From the NCBI GenBank assembly GCA_003427395.1, contig BFEA01000961.1:167256-210629 (forward strand): 43,374 bases of DNA. The letters are read 5' to 3'. This stretch comes from Chara braunii. Its lineage: Eukaryota > Streptophyta > Charophyceae > Charales > Characeae. The notes below the pieces were generated by a model that saw nothing but the letters and a program-made list of their open reading frames with translations, was not told the DNA's origin and made no database searches. Both the position numbers and the translations under genes were made by a program. This document shows positions 11,185 to 22,115 of the stretch, one piece after another (within the stretch, counting starts at the first letter, position 1; every line of letters begins with the position of its first letter).

Positions 11185-11745
11185 AGTACCGATCCTGAAG
11201 TAAATCGCCGCAATGATACCGGACCTGAGAATAAGCTGCCACAATGGTACCGAACCTGGAATAAACTGCCGCTAAGGTCTCGAATCTGAAATGAACTACC
11301 GCAGTCGTTCCAAACCTGAAAATAAATCACTGTAGAGGTTCCGAACCTGAAATAAATCGTCACAGTGGCCCCGGACCTGAAAATAAGTCACCCAGAGGTT
11401 CCGAACCTGAAATAATTCGTCGTGAGGGCGTCGAACCTGAAACGAAACACCGTGATGCCACCGAACCTGACCAGACCCGAAATCCAATGCCGGCTGTTGT
11501 GCCACGCGGATGCCGAACCCGTACAACCGTGCCATGATAATTCCGTACCTGTCCCGAACCTGATATAGAATGTCGCAACGTTTCCGAGCCTGAAACAAGT
11601 TGCCGCCAAGGTTCCAAACCTGGAATAAGTGTCGTAGTGGCCCCGGTCCTGAGAATAAATCACCACAGCTGTCCCAAACCTGACAATAAGTCACCATAGT
11701 GAAACAGCTGTCACCGGGCCCATACCGAACCTGGAGCACGTCAGA
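11185..11745 (-). repeat. 30-bp degenerate minisatellite
   Basis: Units such as GTTCCGAACCTGAAATAAAT plus ten more bases recur with 30 or 31 bp period (clear at about 11191-11450 and 11560-11700, more diverged between). Because 30 is a multiple of three, the minus strand is open in overlapping frames and one frame encodes ten-residue repeats with a (L/Y)FQVR core. This can arise from repeat structure alone; no gene is claimed. Confidence 0.85.
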
Positions 11746-11759
11746 CACCGCAGGACGTA

Positions 11760-12690
11760 GCCACTCCGTAACAACCCTCGTATCCGTACCGAACCAAACA
11801 CCATACTGTCGACCTAAGGTAGCACCACCCCAGGTTGTCCATGCGACTCCCGCTCTCAGAACATCCCGACTGCGGTAATGTTAGTAATCAAGCAAACCAG
11901 GGAAAGCGACGCAGGGAACCTCGACCATCGGCAGTAGTGAAAACTGTTAAAATCCGGGGAAAATGATCAATCTGGAATCAATGCTGAAGGCGGGTAATCG
12001 AGGTGAAATTAGGCCAATCTCCCAATAGTCATGGGTTCCCGTCCCTTTCATCGTTTTTAATCATTCTCCCCTTTTCTTAATTCTATTGTCGGAAATAGTA
12101 AATTAACCATAAGTTCCCCAATATTAAGTTCCGAGAGGGTTTAAATAAATGGCCGAATTCCTTTTGTTTCTTTTCTCTTTCACCATTTTTAATATTTTTC
12201 TATGTTTTTAATTCCATTGCAGGGAACATAAAATAACAAGGGTATTCCCCCTAGAATTAAATGTCGTGAAAAATAAAGACATTTAGGGATATTATGTTTT
12301 TTCCTTCTCCCCTACTGGTGTTAATCCCTCTTCCCCATCTTTAATTATGGTACTAAAATAGACAAAAAATTGAGGCCTCATTTCGGCCCCGGTCGTATGC
12401 TGCAAAAACGTTACAGCGAGGTTTGTTCCCACGATGCCTCTCCGCGGCAGGCCGATCCGGGTCCAACCCTCTAAACGGCCAGAAATGACGGTCTCCAGAT
12501 AAGCCGGGTGCGCCCACCCATCTCGCTATCTTTGAGGGCTACTCGTAAGGTTCAGTGCGCTCAAAATCTGGGGTGTCATGAGTTCCCCACATCTTTGCTG
12601 CCTGGTCAACCCGGAGTACCGTCAAAACGCGGACTTGTCCTTGAACCTAAGACCCAAAACCGTAGATTTCAGGCGGCGCACTGCTTGTGG
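11760..12690. other. AT-rich right part of the insertion
   Basis: Uncharacterised sequence with AT-rich blocks (12040-12380). No protein or RNA gene recognised. It ends at the ACGT junction. Confidence 0.5.
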
Positions 12691-12704
12691 CCGCCTAACA
12701 ACGT

Positions 12705-13230
12705 CTCCATACTCGTCCAAGAGGTGAGTGATGCGTGGGTCCGACGGTGACGCGGCTGGCCCGTCCGGCGAGGGGAGAGCATGCAAAAATACATGGCCCA
12801 TGTCCTCGACGTCATTCTGAGTTATGGTGTCGCGAATTCTCGCAACGGAAACCACGTGACAAGCAATCGAAGTGTGAGTGGTCGCGACCGTACATGGGAC
12901 TAACACTCCGTTCCGATCACGGATGTGAACGGTTCGATCATGAAAGTTCACCGGATGATCGGCGCTACGCAACCAAGACATGCCTAGAATCATGTCGAAC
13001 TTGGTGTCGAGGATGTCAAAAGACAGCGGCTCGCACGCAAGTGGCGCAAAGTATACCGGAACGTTGTCGACGCATCGGTCAATCGACTTTTGCGTGCGGC
13101 CGTCCGCGAGTGTAACTTGCGTGGGTTGCGTCTTTCTTCAAACGCGCGAGCCAAGGCCTGCGCGGGCCATAAAGGCTTGGCTCATAAAGTTGCGAGACAC
13201 AGGTTGCCTTTCCGATTTGAATGCGGATAT
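12705..13230 (-). pseudogene. Retropepsin (protease) of element 1, catalytic Asp segment deleted
   Basis: The minus strand encodes the late protease motif ILGMSWL (in the ORF beginning at 12993) and, just upstream, sequence matching the body of the family (NVPVYFAPLACEPLSFDILD). At about 13190 the sequence jumps from GKATCV straight to SRNFMSQAF, so the catalytic Asp-x-Gly segment that normally sits between them is absent. The frame then shifts and meets a stop shortly after. The pol linker DEYGD follows and is cut by the insertion at 12700. A dead protease would block Gag-Pol maturation. Confidence 0.8.
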
Positions 13231-13689
13231 AGAGCAAAGGAGCGTCAGTTTCGACGTACTTTTGGGTGGCGTACTCGCAGTCAATCTTCGCAAGATAGGA
13301 GCGGAGATCGACAACCGCTACTCCGTCGTCCGTCAACGGAGCTGGTACTGTAGCGTGCAAATAGGAGCGTAGATTTGCCATCAAGGCGTTGCAATGCGGC
13401 CTTGGCAAGGTTCCGGTTGAGGGTAGAGGCATCCAAGCGAAGTCCTCTCTCGTGAGCGGGTCAAGCTCCTCAAGTCTTGACCACGCCGTCGAGTCCTCGG
13501 AAATTAATGGTGAACTGACCGGATCACTTGCTGACGGTGTACAGGTTGCGCATACGCAATCTAAGTGCACGTGGCTCGACTGGTCTGGTGGTGGTAACAG
13601 ATGGGCGGCATAATCCTCGTACGTAGCACGAGAATCAGCGACTAACGCATGCTCCCCGGTAGTGACATCGATTGCTAGCAAGGCAACCG

Positions 13690-15513
13690 GATCCGGCGGA
13701 GTGAGGAGAGACATCCCCCCTCTCCTTGCGTAACTCAGTTTCCCGAGTTCGTTGGACGGGGTACGCGTGCCTTGCCCTTTTCGGGGCACTGTGCGGTCAA
13801 ATGAGTGACTCCATTGCACCAAAGGCAATATCCGTACCGTTGACGAAGGTCATAGATTTCCTTGGTGATCTTGTATGTCGTCCATGGCTGCTGCCCAGTT
13901 CCCGTCGATGCCGTCTCTTGTGTCGCCTTGTTCTTTCGAACTCTCTAGGGACGCTTCGGCGGGAGCGCTGCTACAATTCCTCCATCACTCGAGGATGCTG
14001 CTGCAGTGTGGAGATCGACTGTTTCGTCAGAAATCACGGCATTGTTATGTGTCGGTCGTTGATAGCCTGGCTTAGCCACATAATGCGGCTAGGACTGCCG
14101 TTCGTTTGCGGCCTTGTCATCCGTTTAGATGACCAAGTTCGCACGATCCAGGATAGCCTGGAATGAGGCGTAATCATAATCGTTGTTGAGTGCGGTTCGC
14201 AGTCCTGCGCATGATCGCGAGAAGAACTCGGATCGTTGATTGGTAAAACTCAAATCGAAGCCTGGCGTGGTCACTATCTTTTGCCACTTGGTTGTCCAGT
14301 CTCGAGTTGGCATATTCCCTTGAGAGCAGGTGTACACCTCGTTCATGGCCGCCTTCACGACGTTGCGGACCATGAACCGAGTAAACAATAGCTTCTCGAA
14401 CTCCTTCCACGGGATGTGCGTGTGGAGTTCGGCGATGGTGCATTTCTTGATAGCCGCCAGATGGTTCATCCAAGTCTGCGCTCCTCCAATCAGCTGTAAG
14501 TAGAGCGCCTTCATCATGTCGTCAACCGGGAAAGTGCGGCAAGATGCTTCCGTGAGGAAACGTTGCCACCATGTCAAGGCGTCCGACTTGTTGCAGTCGT
14601 CGAACTTGTTGATGTCGAAGTGCGGCATCTTGTAATTCTTTGTAACGGCGTCCGGTCTTGTCTGCAGGTTGGTGATGCTCGTCTTGATGGCGGCCACCGT
14701 GCTGCTGATCGTGGTCGGACTAGTGAAATCACCTAGTTCGCCAATGATAGTGACGACGTGATCGATGCGCTCGTTGAGCTGCTTCGTCGCGTCCGTCGAG
14801 CAGCCTGGTGCTGCTGAGGCCGTAGCCTCGATGCCGTTGACGCGTGCGATGGTGGTGCTCAACAGTTGTTGCTGTTGTTGCTGATGTGTGGCGGCAGCGC
14901 GAACAGCAACTGTTAAGGTTGCAGAATCATTCTGCTGAATCTGTCGCAGTTGTCTGCCCTCGTGTATTTGCACCATTAACATCATATTGTTCCACATGAT
15001 CGCTCGCATCATATTCAACATCAGGTTAGCCAGGTTGCTCCTTTCTTCCTCCGCCGGTGTCGGGTTCGCTTGTGTATCCGAAGGCACAAACAACATGCCT
15101 TGGAGCAGTGTCGTCCACTGACTCTCATTCATAGTTCAGGACTCCATGCAAATGGCGTTCCACTTATCTCGCACCACGGCATCAGCCTCAGCAGTCCGCT
15201 AAGCTTGCGCTGCCGCCTCACTGGCCAGCCGCTGACGTTCCGCCTCTGCTGCCTCCTGTGCCTTTGCGGTAGCTACGGCATCCGTGAATGTCTGTACTCG
15301 CTGAAAGTAAGCCGCCAATGGCTTACTGGCCCCTTGGACCGGGCATCCGGAAAGAACTCCGGTGGTAACCGGTATGGTCAATGTTGTACTTGATGCCGCT
15401 GGAGTCGTCCGCCTGCTGAGTCTCTGAGCCTTGGTTTTTGGAGGTACCATAGGTCGGGTACGAACTGCAAGCCTGGCACTGCGTCGTGGCAGTGCCCCGG
15501 TGTCCTGTTCCAT
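13690..15513 (-). pseudogene. Gag polyprotein of element 1 (two stops, one frameshift)
   Basis: The likely start is the ATG at 15511-15513 (MEQDTGALPRRSAR). The same frame runs to 14125 through a TAG at 15199-15201 and a TGA at 15136-15138. The part from 15132 to 14125 holds the retrotransposon Gag core, including LTWWQRFL, the W-x-x-F region and NQRSEFFSR. A frame change after 14125 leads to a CCHC zinc knuckle at 13786-13827 (C-L-W-C...H...C, spacing CX2CX4HX4C), which binds the packaged RNA. Gag forms the virus-like particle. The N-terminal third is Ala/Gln/Glu rich with a likely coiled coil (QEAAEAERQRL). Confidence 0.88.
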
Positions 15514-15649
15514 CAACATCAGTGTGAACTGATGTGGTACTTGAAAGGTCCCGGTAGTCACAGATTGTGGGGAGGGTAGGGAGAGTAGGAACAGGGATAG
15601 AACAATCAAACAATTTGCATACAGTCCCCTGTCCCACTGATGGACTTAA

Positions 15650-16610
15650 GACACCTAATCAATAGAAAAAATAATTTTTCCGTAAACAATTCAAAAATTC
15701 GTAATAAAAAAATAATAACGATTTATTTAATCAATAAATTTTAATTAATGATTAATACGAAATAGTCATTCTTAATGATAATCACATAAAACAATATTTG
15801 CAATAATGAATGATAAACAATTTGAATTGTGTCAAGATTAGGTATCCATTGAGATCATCTTAAGTCCGGGAGTTCACCGTTAATTAGTGAACTACCCGGA
15901 AGTTGCAATTCTGAGGGTCAGCTACGGATTAGTTTGCCAAAAAAAATTCGGAAAAAAACTCAGAAGCAAAACACTCGAATTTTCAAAAACGTGAAATTTC
16001 GGGAATTTCCACCGTCAAAATCCGATTTTTAAAGGCCTAAGTCCGTTTTCGAAATTTCTCAAACAAGAGAAAGAAAAACAATTTCGCGAAAATTTCGGTC
16101 CCAACCCTAATTTTTCGCGTTTCGGTGGAATTTTCGGATTTACGGTTCCAAAACGTTCGAATTTTCCAAGTTGATCAAAAACCAAAAATTTTGTAACCCT
16201 AATTTCCACTACTGCAATAAAAGCAGCATGTCGATTTAGAAAACGAAATATCGGATTAAAATCAGAATGCTGAATTATAAAAACGGAAAACGAAAACAAA
16301 ATCAGAATGTCGAATTAAACAGAGTACTGATTTCAACCTAATCACGAATCAATAATCAGAAGTCCGAATTCAACAGTATGTCGGATTAGTATCAATTTAT
16401 CAGGACTCAAATTAAACAGCATACCAGAGTAAAACAGAAATCCGAATTACAAGTCCGAATCCTGAATTGAAACGGAAATGACGAAATAAACAGAATACTA
16501 AAAAAAAGAAAAAAAAAATTGCAACTTTGAACTCGATAGTAATACAAAGTTGATTTGGAAGATTGAAGAAGCAATCTAATTTCTAATCAGACTTACCTGG
16601 TGAGCAGATC
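15650..16610 (-). other. AT-rich 5' leader of element 1
   Basis: About 1 kb of AT-rich non-coding sequence between the primer site and gag. Recurrent GTCGAATT/CAGAATG phrases give it a loose repetitive texture. No ORF of interest. Confidence 0.7.
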
Positions 16611-16619
16611 CGTAAAATG

Positions 16620-16635
16620 GTCTGCTCCGATACCA
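16620..16635 (-). promoter_or_regulatory. Primer-binding site of element 1 (initiator Met tRNA type)
   Basis: Minus strand reads TGGTATCGGAGCAGAC, four bases after the 5' LTR. It resembles the TGGTATCAGAGC site complementary to the 3' end of plant initiator Met tRNA, with one change in the core. It primes minus-strand cDNA synthesis. Confidence 0.88.
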
Positions 16636-16639
16636 AAAT

Positions 16640-17724
16640 TGTTGCATACCCGTGAGTATATCAACGGGTATGGGGCAGAACCAAAGATCAACCAATATAG
16701 GATGAGGATGTATGCAGCGAAAGTCTGAATGACGGACTGACTCACATAGATTGACTCACACAGATATCACTCCACACACATACAATCGTGAGATGGTGGG
16801 GTCTGAGCCATACATGGAAGATGCTCAGGCCCCGTACACACATACACAGATGAAAGGTGGAAGGAGAGACGAAGGAGATGGGGGAGATAGACAGCACCGA
16901 AGGTCACCGAAAAAGAATCCGACAGGTCAGCGATATGGTAGTCCAAAATGTCATCAAACAAGATCAAAATGTCGAGGACAATTAGTCACTAATGTCGGAG
17001 TTACAGAGTCCAAATGTAACCGGTGTCCGAACTGTGATGCCGCCGAGTATCAACCCCAACAATCTCCAAGTCTCGAATCCGGTAAGTACCACAGTCTCAT
17101 ACCACCGAAGTCCAACATTGGTCTATGTCCAACTAGTATGAAGTCTCCAATCTGAAGAAGAAGAAGAAGTCTGAAGAGGAAGAAAAAGAAGTCTGAAGAA
17201 AAAGAAGAAGAAGAAGAAGAAGGGAGTCGAGGAGGAGGGAGAGAGAGAGGGGACTGGCGACGGAAGGGAGGAGAGAAACCCCCGGCCCCCAGTACCTCAG
17301 GCGGCTATGGGCGCCAATATGCCCAGTCCCGCTGTTGCTGCTTCGCTCGCTGCCGCTCCTGCTCCTCGCACTACTCCGCTAAGAATAGCGTTAGCGCTCT
17401 GGCGCTAACCATAACGCACCGCATGGACTGTCGGTGGTTCGATGGCCGGAATGAGGCCGGACCGGTACCTTTGTACCGGTGGGCAGAGGCCGGCCTCTAT
17501 GCTGCGAGGCCTGGTCGTGCCCTGAACCGTCCAGATGGACGGTTCAACCCCAACCGCGCAGGCGGCAGCCTCAAGAGGGACGCCAGGCCCAAACGGTAAT
17601 GTCGTTTGGGCCTGCCCGTCGGGTCTGGTCCAAGATGAGGCCTTTACGGCCTGTATTCCCCAAGGTCGGGCCTTTAGGCCCTTCCGGTCCTAAGACGGAC
17701 CCGTGTGGCGTCGAAGATGTAACA
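16640..17724 (-). repeat. 5' LTR of element 1
   Basis: Begins TGTTGCATAC and ends GATGTAACA on the + strand, matching 4054-5161 throughout. AAG-rich tract at 17153-17224. Most U3 stem-loops are conserved; the block around 5101-5124 of the other LTR is shortened here. Confidence 0.95.
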
Positions 17725-17729
17725 TGATC
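17725..17729. repeat. Target-site duplication (right) TGATC
   Basis: Exact copy of 4049-4053, directly abutting the LTR end. Confidence 0.92.
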
Positions 17730-17765
17730 ACTGTGCACTCAATGGCTGGCCTCTACAACACCATG

Positions 17766-17770
<5 letters not shown>

Positions 17771-17807
<37 letters not shown>
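17771..17807 (+). repeat. A37 homopolymer
   Basis: Unbroken run of 37 A, followed at 17808 by TGGAGCAGTTA, an 11-mer that also occurs at 2851-2861 where the SINE-like unit begins. This could be a poly(A) tail of a retroposed sequence abutting another copy. Confidence 0.9.
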
Positions 17808-17810
<3 letters not shown>

Positions 17811-17940
17811 AGCAGTTAAAAAAACAAGAATATTTTATGACGTTCATATATACCACTCAGTAAAAATATCCATATACATTGCATATGGATTCGAACATGT
17901 ATTTCAACAGTTCTTGGGTGTATCAACTGATCTAGGCCCG

Positions 17941-18114
17941 TTGGTGTACCCCTTTTTTTTTTTTTTAATACCATTGAACTCGCAGTAGGGACATGACTTA
18001 GAGTAGGTTGGAATAACGTAGGAACTCTTGGTGTACCACTTTTTATATATATATATATACCATTGAACTTGCAGTAGGGACATGACTTAGAGTAGGTTGG
18101 GATCACGTAGGAAC
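17941..18114 (+). repeat. 87-bp tandem duplication
   Basis: Two copies starting TTGGTGTACC at 17941 and 18028. The first has a poly(T) spacer and the second a TATATA spacer. Both share ACATGACTTAGAGTAGGTTG. Confidence 0.92.
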
Positions 18115-18187
18115 CCTAGATAGAAAGTCGGGTAATGACACCGGTATCTCAAGTTTTTCCGTATATGTTCTTTAAATGTTCCTAATA

Positions 18188-18241
18188 GGACGCTGGGCCT
18201 GGTTCCCAACACGTGCGGCTCCCCGCGAATAGATTGGAGCA
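18188..18241 (+). repeat. 54-bp dispersed repeat, copy 2
   Basis: See 2804-2857: 47 of 54 positions identical, with the same ends. Confidence 0.85.
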
Positions 18242-18483
18242 TTGTTCCAAAAAGAAAAGAAAAAAAAGTGTGTCGACTAGGCTTTCTCGAGTCTGTAGAT
18301 GCAGACTAAAGTATTTTGGCAAAGAGCAGCCCAAACCTGCATCCAGGATTGACCCTGAGCCACTCAGGGTTTACCTTGTAAGCTAAGTTGGATGATGCGT
18401 CCAGTCCTTCCATCCGGGTTGTTTGTGAGGTTTCAGGGCCTCGATTCCAATTATTGAATAAAATGATTATTTAAATTAATATC

Positions 18484-18682
18484 GTCAGACAGGACTGCTC
18501 GGTAAACCATAGGCAGAGAGGGAGAAGAGGACAACAAACGAGGGGTTGTGACAAACTGTTTTGTCGGAGTTTCACAGACTCATCAGGGGGTTGAACCGTC
18601 AATAGTATGCAGAATCCTCTAACCGATTACATTGGAAGTGATAATCCACCTTAACCCCGGTTGTGGCTAAGCATCAACGACT
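18484..18682 (+). repeat. Dispersed repeat R1, copy 1
   Basis: About 200 bp containing GAAGAGGACAACAAACGAGG, GGGTTGTGACAAACTGTTTT, GACTCATCAGG and CCACCTTAACCCCGGTTGTG. Preceded by AATATCGTCA, as in copy 3. Confidence 0.88.
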
Positions 18683-19005
18683 GCCCGACAACGACTGTTC
18701 GACAACTGAGGTGGGCACCAACCACTACCCTCAAGGTACCTGCGGCGAAAATCAAAGAAGACGATCACTCACCCACACCAGATGAAAAACTCTACAGATT
18801 GTCGGTTTAGAACTTTACACCCCATCACAAGCCAGCAAAACACCCACGAAACAAAGAAAGGTTTATCACAACCCTAAAATACAGTCCAAACACGCCGTTT
18901 GTACTAGAGCCATAACATGGCCGCGTAGTGACGACCCCGACCACAAATGCTCAATGTGACAGGAGAAAACCGTAGCAGTGTGCTATTGAAGTAGTGGTGT
19001 GTATA
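18683..19005. other. Spacer between R1 copies
   Basis: No gene or RNA recognised in this AC-rich sequence. Confidence 0.5.
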
Positions 19006-19193
19006 GTCAAACAAAACTGCGCAGTAAACCGTCAACAGTCAGGGAGAAGAGAGGACAACAAACGAGGGGTTGTGACAAACTGTTTCGTCGGACTTTCATA
19101 AGGAGGCTGAACCCTCTACAGTCTGCAAAATCCCCTAACTAATTACATTTTAAGTCATAACCCACCTTAACCTCGGTTGTGGTTAAACACTAA
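19006..19193 (+). repeat. Dispersed repeat R1, copy 2
   Basis: Follows the same order of blocks as copy 1, including GGGTTGTGACAAACTGTTTC and CCACCTTAACCTCGGTTGTG, with short deletions. Confidence 0.88.
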
Positions 19194-19306
19194 TATATAT
19201 TAGTCGAAAAATGGTGATTCGTCAAAGGATGCAAGATGAGAAGGAGTGGAGAAAACACTTTGAGCTAACATCCTACGACACTAAATTAATTCATGTCATA
19301 AATATC

Positions 19307-19383
19307 GTCAAACAGAACTGTCCGCTAAACAGAAGGAGAAGAGGACAACGAACCAGGGGTTGTGACAAACTGTCTCATCGGGT
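19307..19383 (+). repeat. Dispersed repeat R1, copy 3 (3'-truncated)
   Basis: Starts GTCAAACAGAACTG and carries GAAGAGGACAACGAACCAGG and GGGTTGTGACAAACTGTCTC, then similarity ends abruptly at CATCGGG. Confidence 0.85.
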
Positions 19384-20479
19384 TGTCCGGCACCAGGCAA
19401 TTCAGAAGTTTTCTGCTCTGTGTAGAGTTCGAACTCAAATCTGTACCAACTGAGGGCATACTCACGCTAAATGTATCAGACTGACATTACGACTACGCCT
19501 GGATGTATCTGACCGTAATCACGTCCAGAGGTCAGTCAACAATGTCCGAGTCTGAGGGCGTACTCACACAGCGGTGGCAGTCTAGCAAAATCTGCCGAAT
19601 TTTCTTTCCAATGTTTGTTGAAATAATACCCCGCCCGGTCACACATGGGTTGCAAATCAGAAAGGACACGAGCGGTGTCGAGCGCATCCGTTCCCACCTT
19701 TTTGCAAAGCACGCGAGCCGTCACGGCTATGTCCCGTAGGAGTAAAATAAGACCAAGTTCAAGAGACAACTTAGGATGATGCATAAATAATATTACGAAC
19801 TGCCAAGACGGGCGCGATTGCATCGTCCCTTCGCCGATTTAGTCGGGTGCGTCAGCTGTACATTCCACGGTCCTCTACGACAGGATAGGTTTTCGTGGGG
19901 CACATCTTGCCTTCCCTGAGGGGCTGTCACCACCCTCAGGGGAATATCCCTACTGAGCTACTGACCCAGGTAGGAAAACTTTTGCGTGCAATTGCAGAGG
20001 TAGGTCGGTCGAGGGCGTTTGCTCGTTCGCTGGAGTATAGGTACACTTGGTTAACGCCAAGTGGACCCGAACGCTGTTCGTTCCCTAGGGCGCTGATCTC
20101 CTAGGCATGAAACGAACGTCGGGCGACTAGGACGGTCTCAACCAAACGTGAAACCCATAAAATAATCCTAGTCCCTTTATAATTGTCTGATCATAGAATA
20201 AAAAAATTAATATACTTTTATCAAATCCCATAAGATAGGATTTTTAACTTGATGAGATAATATGCCGAAGTTATTATTCCTTGCCAATATGACTGAAGAG
20301 ACATTTATATCGCCGCTTCTGAGGCAAAGGCTCGTTATTGACGAAAGATTTGGAAAGGACAACCTAACATTTGACGTATGGGTTGATCCATCGACATAGT
20401 ACTCACTACACCCTGCCACGAGTACTTCTGCAAGTAAATTTCGCTGCTACCATGCAGATCAACAAGTGATCTGGCTCGT
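19384..20479. other. Unassigned intergenic sequence
   Basis: Contains a 95-codon minus-strand ORF (19536-19823) with no recognised domain and no supporting features. A B-box-like GAGTTCGAACTC lies at about 19426 without a clear A box. Nothing else is supported. Confidence 0.5.
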
Positions 20480-20530
20480 GGCCGAAGTTTGAACTCTCGG
20501 TTCGACAACACCTCTATACCATTTGCAACT
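20480..20530 (-). repeat. tRNA-like SINE head (minus strand)
   Basis: On the minus strand TTGCAAATGGTATAGAGG (20511-20528) is A-box-like and GAGTTCAAACT (20486-20496) B-box-like. The spacing is short and no full tRNA fold is evident. Confidence 0.35.
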
Positions 20531-21920
20531 TGTTTGGGGGAAAGTATTATCTAGTGAATAAAAATTTTGTTGGTCGCTTTGTCCTCCTTGACAATAATTT
20601 CACTTTCCTCGGATGTTGAAGTTTTTATCTTCATCATCAGGTTACTCATAACAAAACCGCAGTCGTTACCACTGCTAAAAAAAGACCATTACCTTTATTA
20701 CTTACTTCTTCTTATGGGTTGGAGCTTCTTATGTCTCCAACTTCTTAATTATAATGGTGACACTTGAGGTGACCATCTACAAGGACAATAATTCAGCTCC
20801 TCGACAAGGGTTGACCCACTCTTTGACTTTACACATCCAACCCTCTAGGAAGTGGTCTGTGAATACTCCTTCCCCTCGTCCGAGCCCGAAGACCCGAATC
20901 TCAGAGGATGGGCCGTCACCACCGAGTCGGCAAGGTACCACCCCCGACGAATCAGGTCCACTCCAAGTTGATTATAGGGTCAGCTCCGAAAGCATACGAA
21001 CCCCCGCCTTGGATGTTTCCGAGAAAGAATGTGTCCACCGCAGGTAAGTTTTAACTGTCCTTGTCTTTGGAAGTTCAAAATAACTTCAACAAGGGGATTC
21101 AGAGAAGATAGAAATGAGAATCATTTAGACAGGTATAGGTAAATAAGGTCATTCAGGATCAGAAAGGATCAATTCTCGGAAAAAGATTAAGTCTATCTAA
21201 TCTTATCTGCTTCATTTGTATCGAATTCGTTTCACGGTATACACAGAACCAAAGTTTTTTCAAAGCAACGAATCCTTTTTGACATGCAGGTAGGTGAAAA
21301 GTAAAGAAAAAATAATTATTTTCCCTTTTCTCCAACATGCACAATGAATCTCCTCTGCAAGCATCCTTCTACCTACCTGCACACCAAGCCAAGCAACAAG
21401 TTTGCGAAAACCAGGCGAAATCCATACCCAAAGTCGGACATTTTCATTCACATGTACGACTCGCAAAACTTTCCTCTACCTTTTCTTTTGAACGTTCAAA
21501 ACAACAGGGTCAAGCAAAGTGTGGGTTCACACAGGTGTGAAGGGGAAATTTAAGTCAATCAATTGACCGACTTTGAGTAAAGTTTGAGAGATGGTCCACT
21601 CAAAGACCGTATGGAATCACGCCCTTAGATGAGAAGGTTGTCGCAACAAGTCGTCAACAAAGTGATCCACACCACTCCCTTGAGACGACTACCTACCACA
21701 TTACTCTCTCAAGACACATTCACCCCCAACAACTTGACAGCATCTCAATACCGCCGTCACTCGCCTCCAATGTCACCGCGTCATTGCGGCGCCACGCTCA
21801 CGCCACTTCAAAACACACTACCACTTCAGTGGCACCTTCCCTGCACTAATGCCCAGCAACAGCTTCATGTAGTCAGCGCAAAAATACTGTCACCACTGCC
21901 CTGAAAAACTGGCAACACTT
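20531..21920. other. Unassigned intergenic sequence with one weak candidate exon
   Basis: A 97-codon + strand ORF (20754-21047) is Pro/Ser-rich and ends two codons after an exact consensus donor, CAG then GTAAGT, near 21041. No acceptor, homologue or domain supports it. The remaining ORFs are short. Confidence 0.4.
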
Positions 21921-21929
21921 TCGCACCAC

Positions 21930-22115
21930 TGTCACCGCCGCAAAAATCCAGCAGCGCTTCCGCGTCACGACAAAAAAAAATCACAGTTGCCACCGAAAAC
22001 TTCGGCAGCGTTCCTGTGTCACTGCCCCAAAAATCACAGCTGCCACCGAAAAAATCCGGCAGCGCTCCCGCAGTATGTCAACAAAAAAATTGTCGTTGCC
22101 GCAAAAACTGCGCAG
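21930..22115 (+). repeat. Degenerate 50-56 bp tandem repeat
   Basis: Three to four imperfect copies built around CACAGTTGCCACCGAAAA ... CGGCAGCG ... GTCAC ... AAAAAT. The ORF crossing it (22016-22468) has no recognised domain. Confidence 0.75.

Larger units (their letters stand above)
8098..12700 (+). mobile_element. 4.6 kb foreign insertion splitting the element 1 pol gene
   Basis: The retrotransposon reading frame stops at 12701 and resumes at 8097: minus-strand codons for DEYGD (upstream side) continue into VFEAPTG (downstream side) if 8098-12700 and one ACGT copy are removed. ACGT is present at both edges (8094-8097 and 12701-12704), as expected for a short target duplication. No matching LTRs at the two ends and no transposase were found. 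The right end reads CCTAACA, the inverse of the TGTTAGG that starts the related segment near 1761. Contents: uncharacterised sequence, duplicated short segments and a 30-bp minisatellite. The class is unknown. Confidence 0.75.
4054..17724 (-). mobile_element. Complete but defective Ty3/gypsy LTR retrotransposon (element 1)
   Basis: About 13.7 kb between matching LTRs (4054-5161 and 16640-17724), flanked by TGATC. On the minus strand the order is 5' LTR, tRNA-iMet-type primer site, leader, gag with a CCHC knuckle, protease, RT, RNase H, integrase and a C-terminal chromodomain-like tail, then a polypurine tract and 3' LTR. RT before integrase places it in Ty3/gypsy. It cannot be autonomous: there are nonsense codons in gag and integrase, a protease deletion, and a 4.6 kb insertion at 8098-12700. 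The LTRs differ at about eight of the first 130 positions, so the insertion is not recent. Confidence 0.95.

Noticed and set aside
19536-19823. 95-codon minus-strand ORF
   Set aside because: Looks superficially protein-like but no domain, splice context or neighbouring exon supports it.
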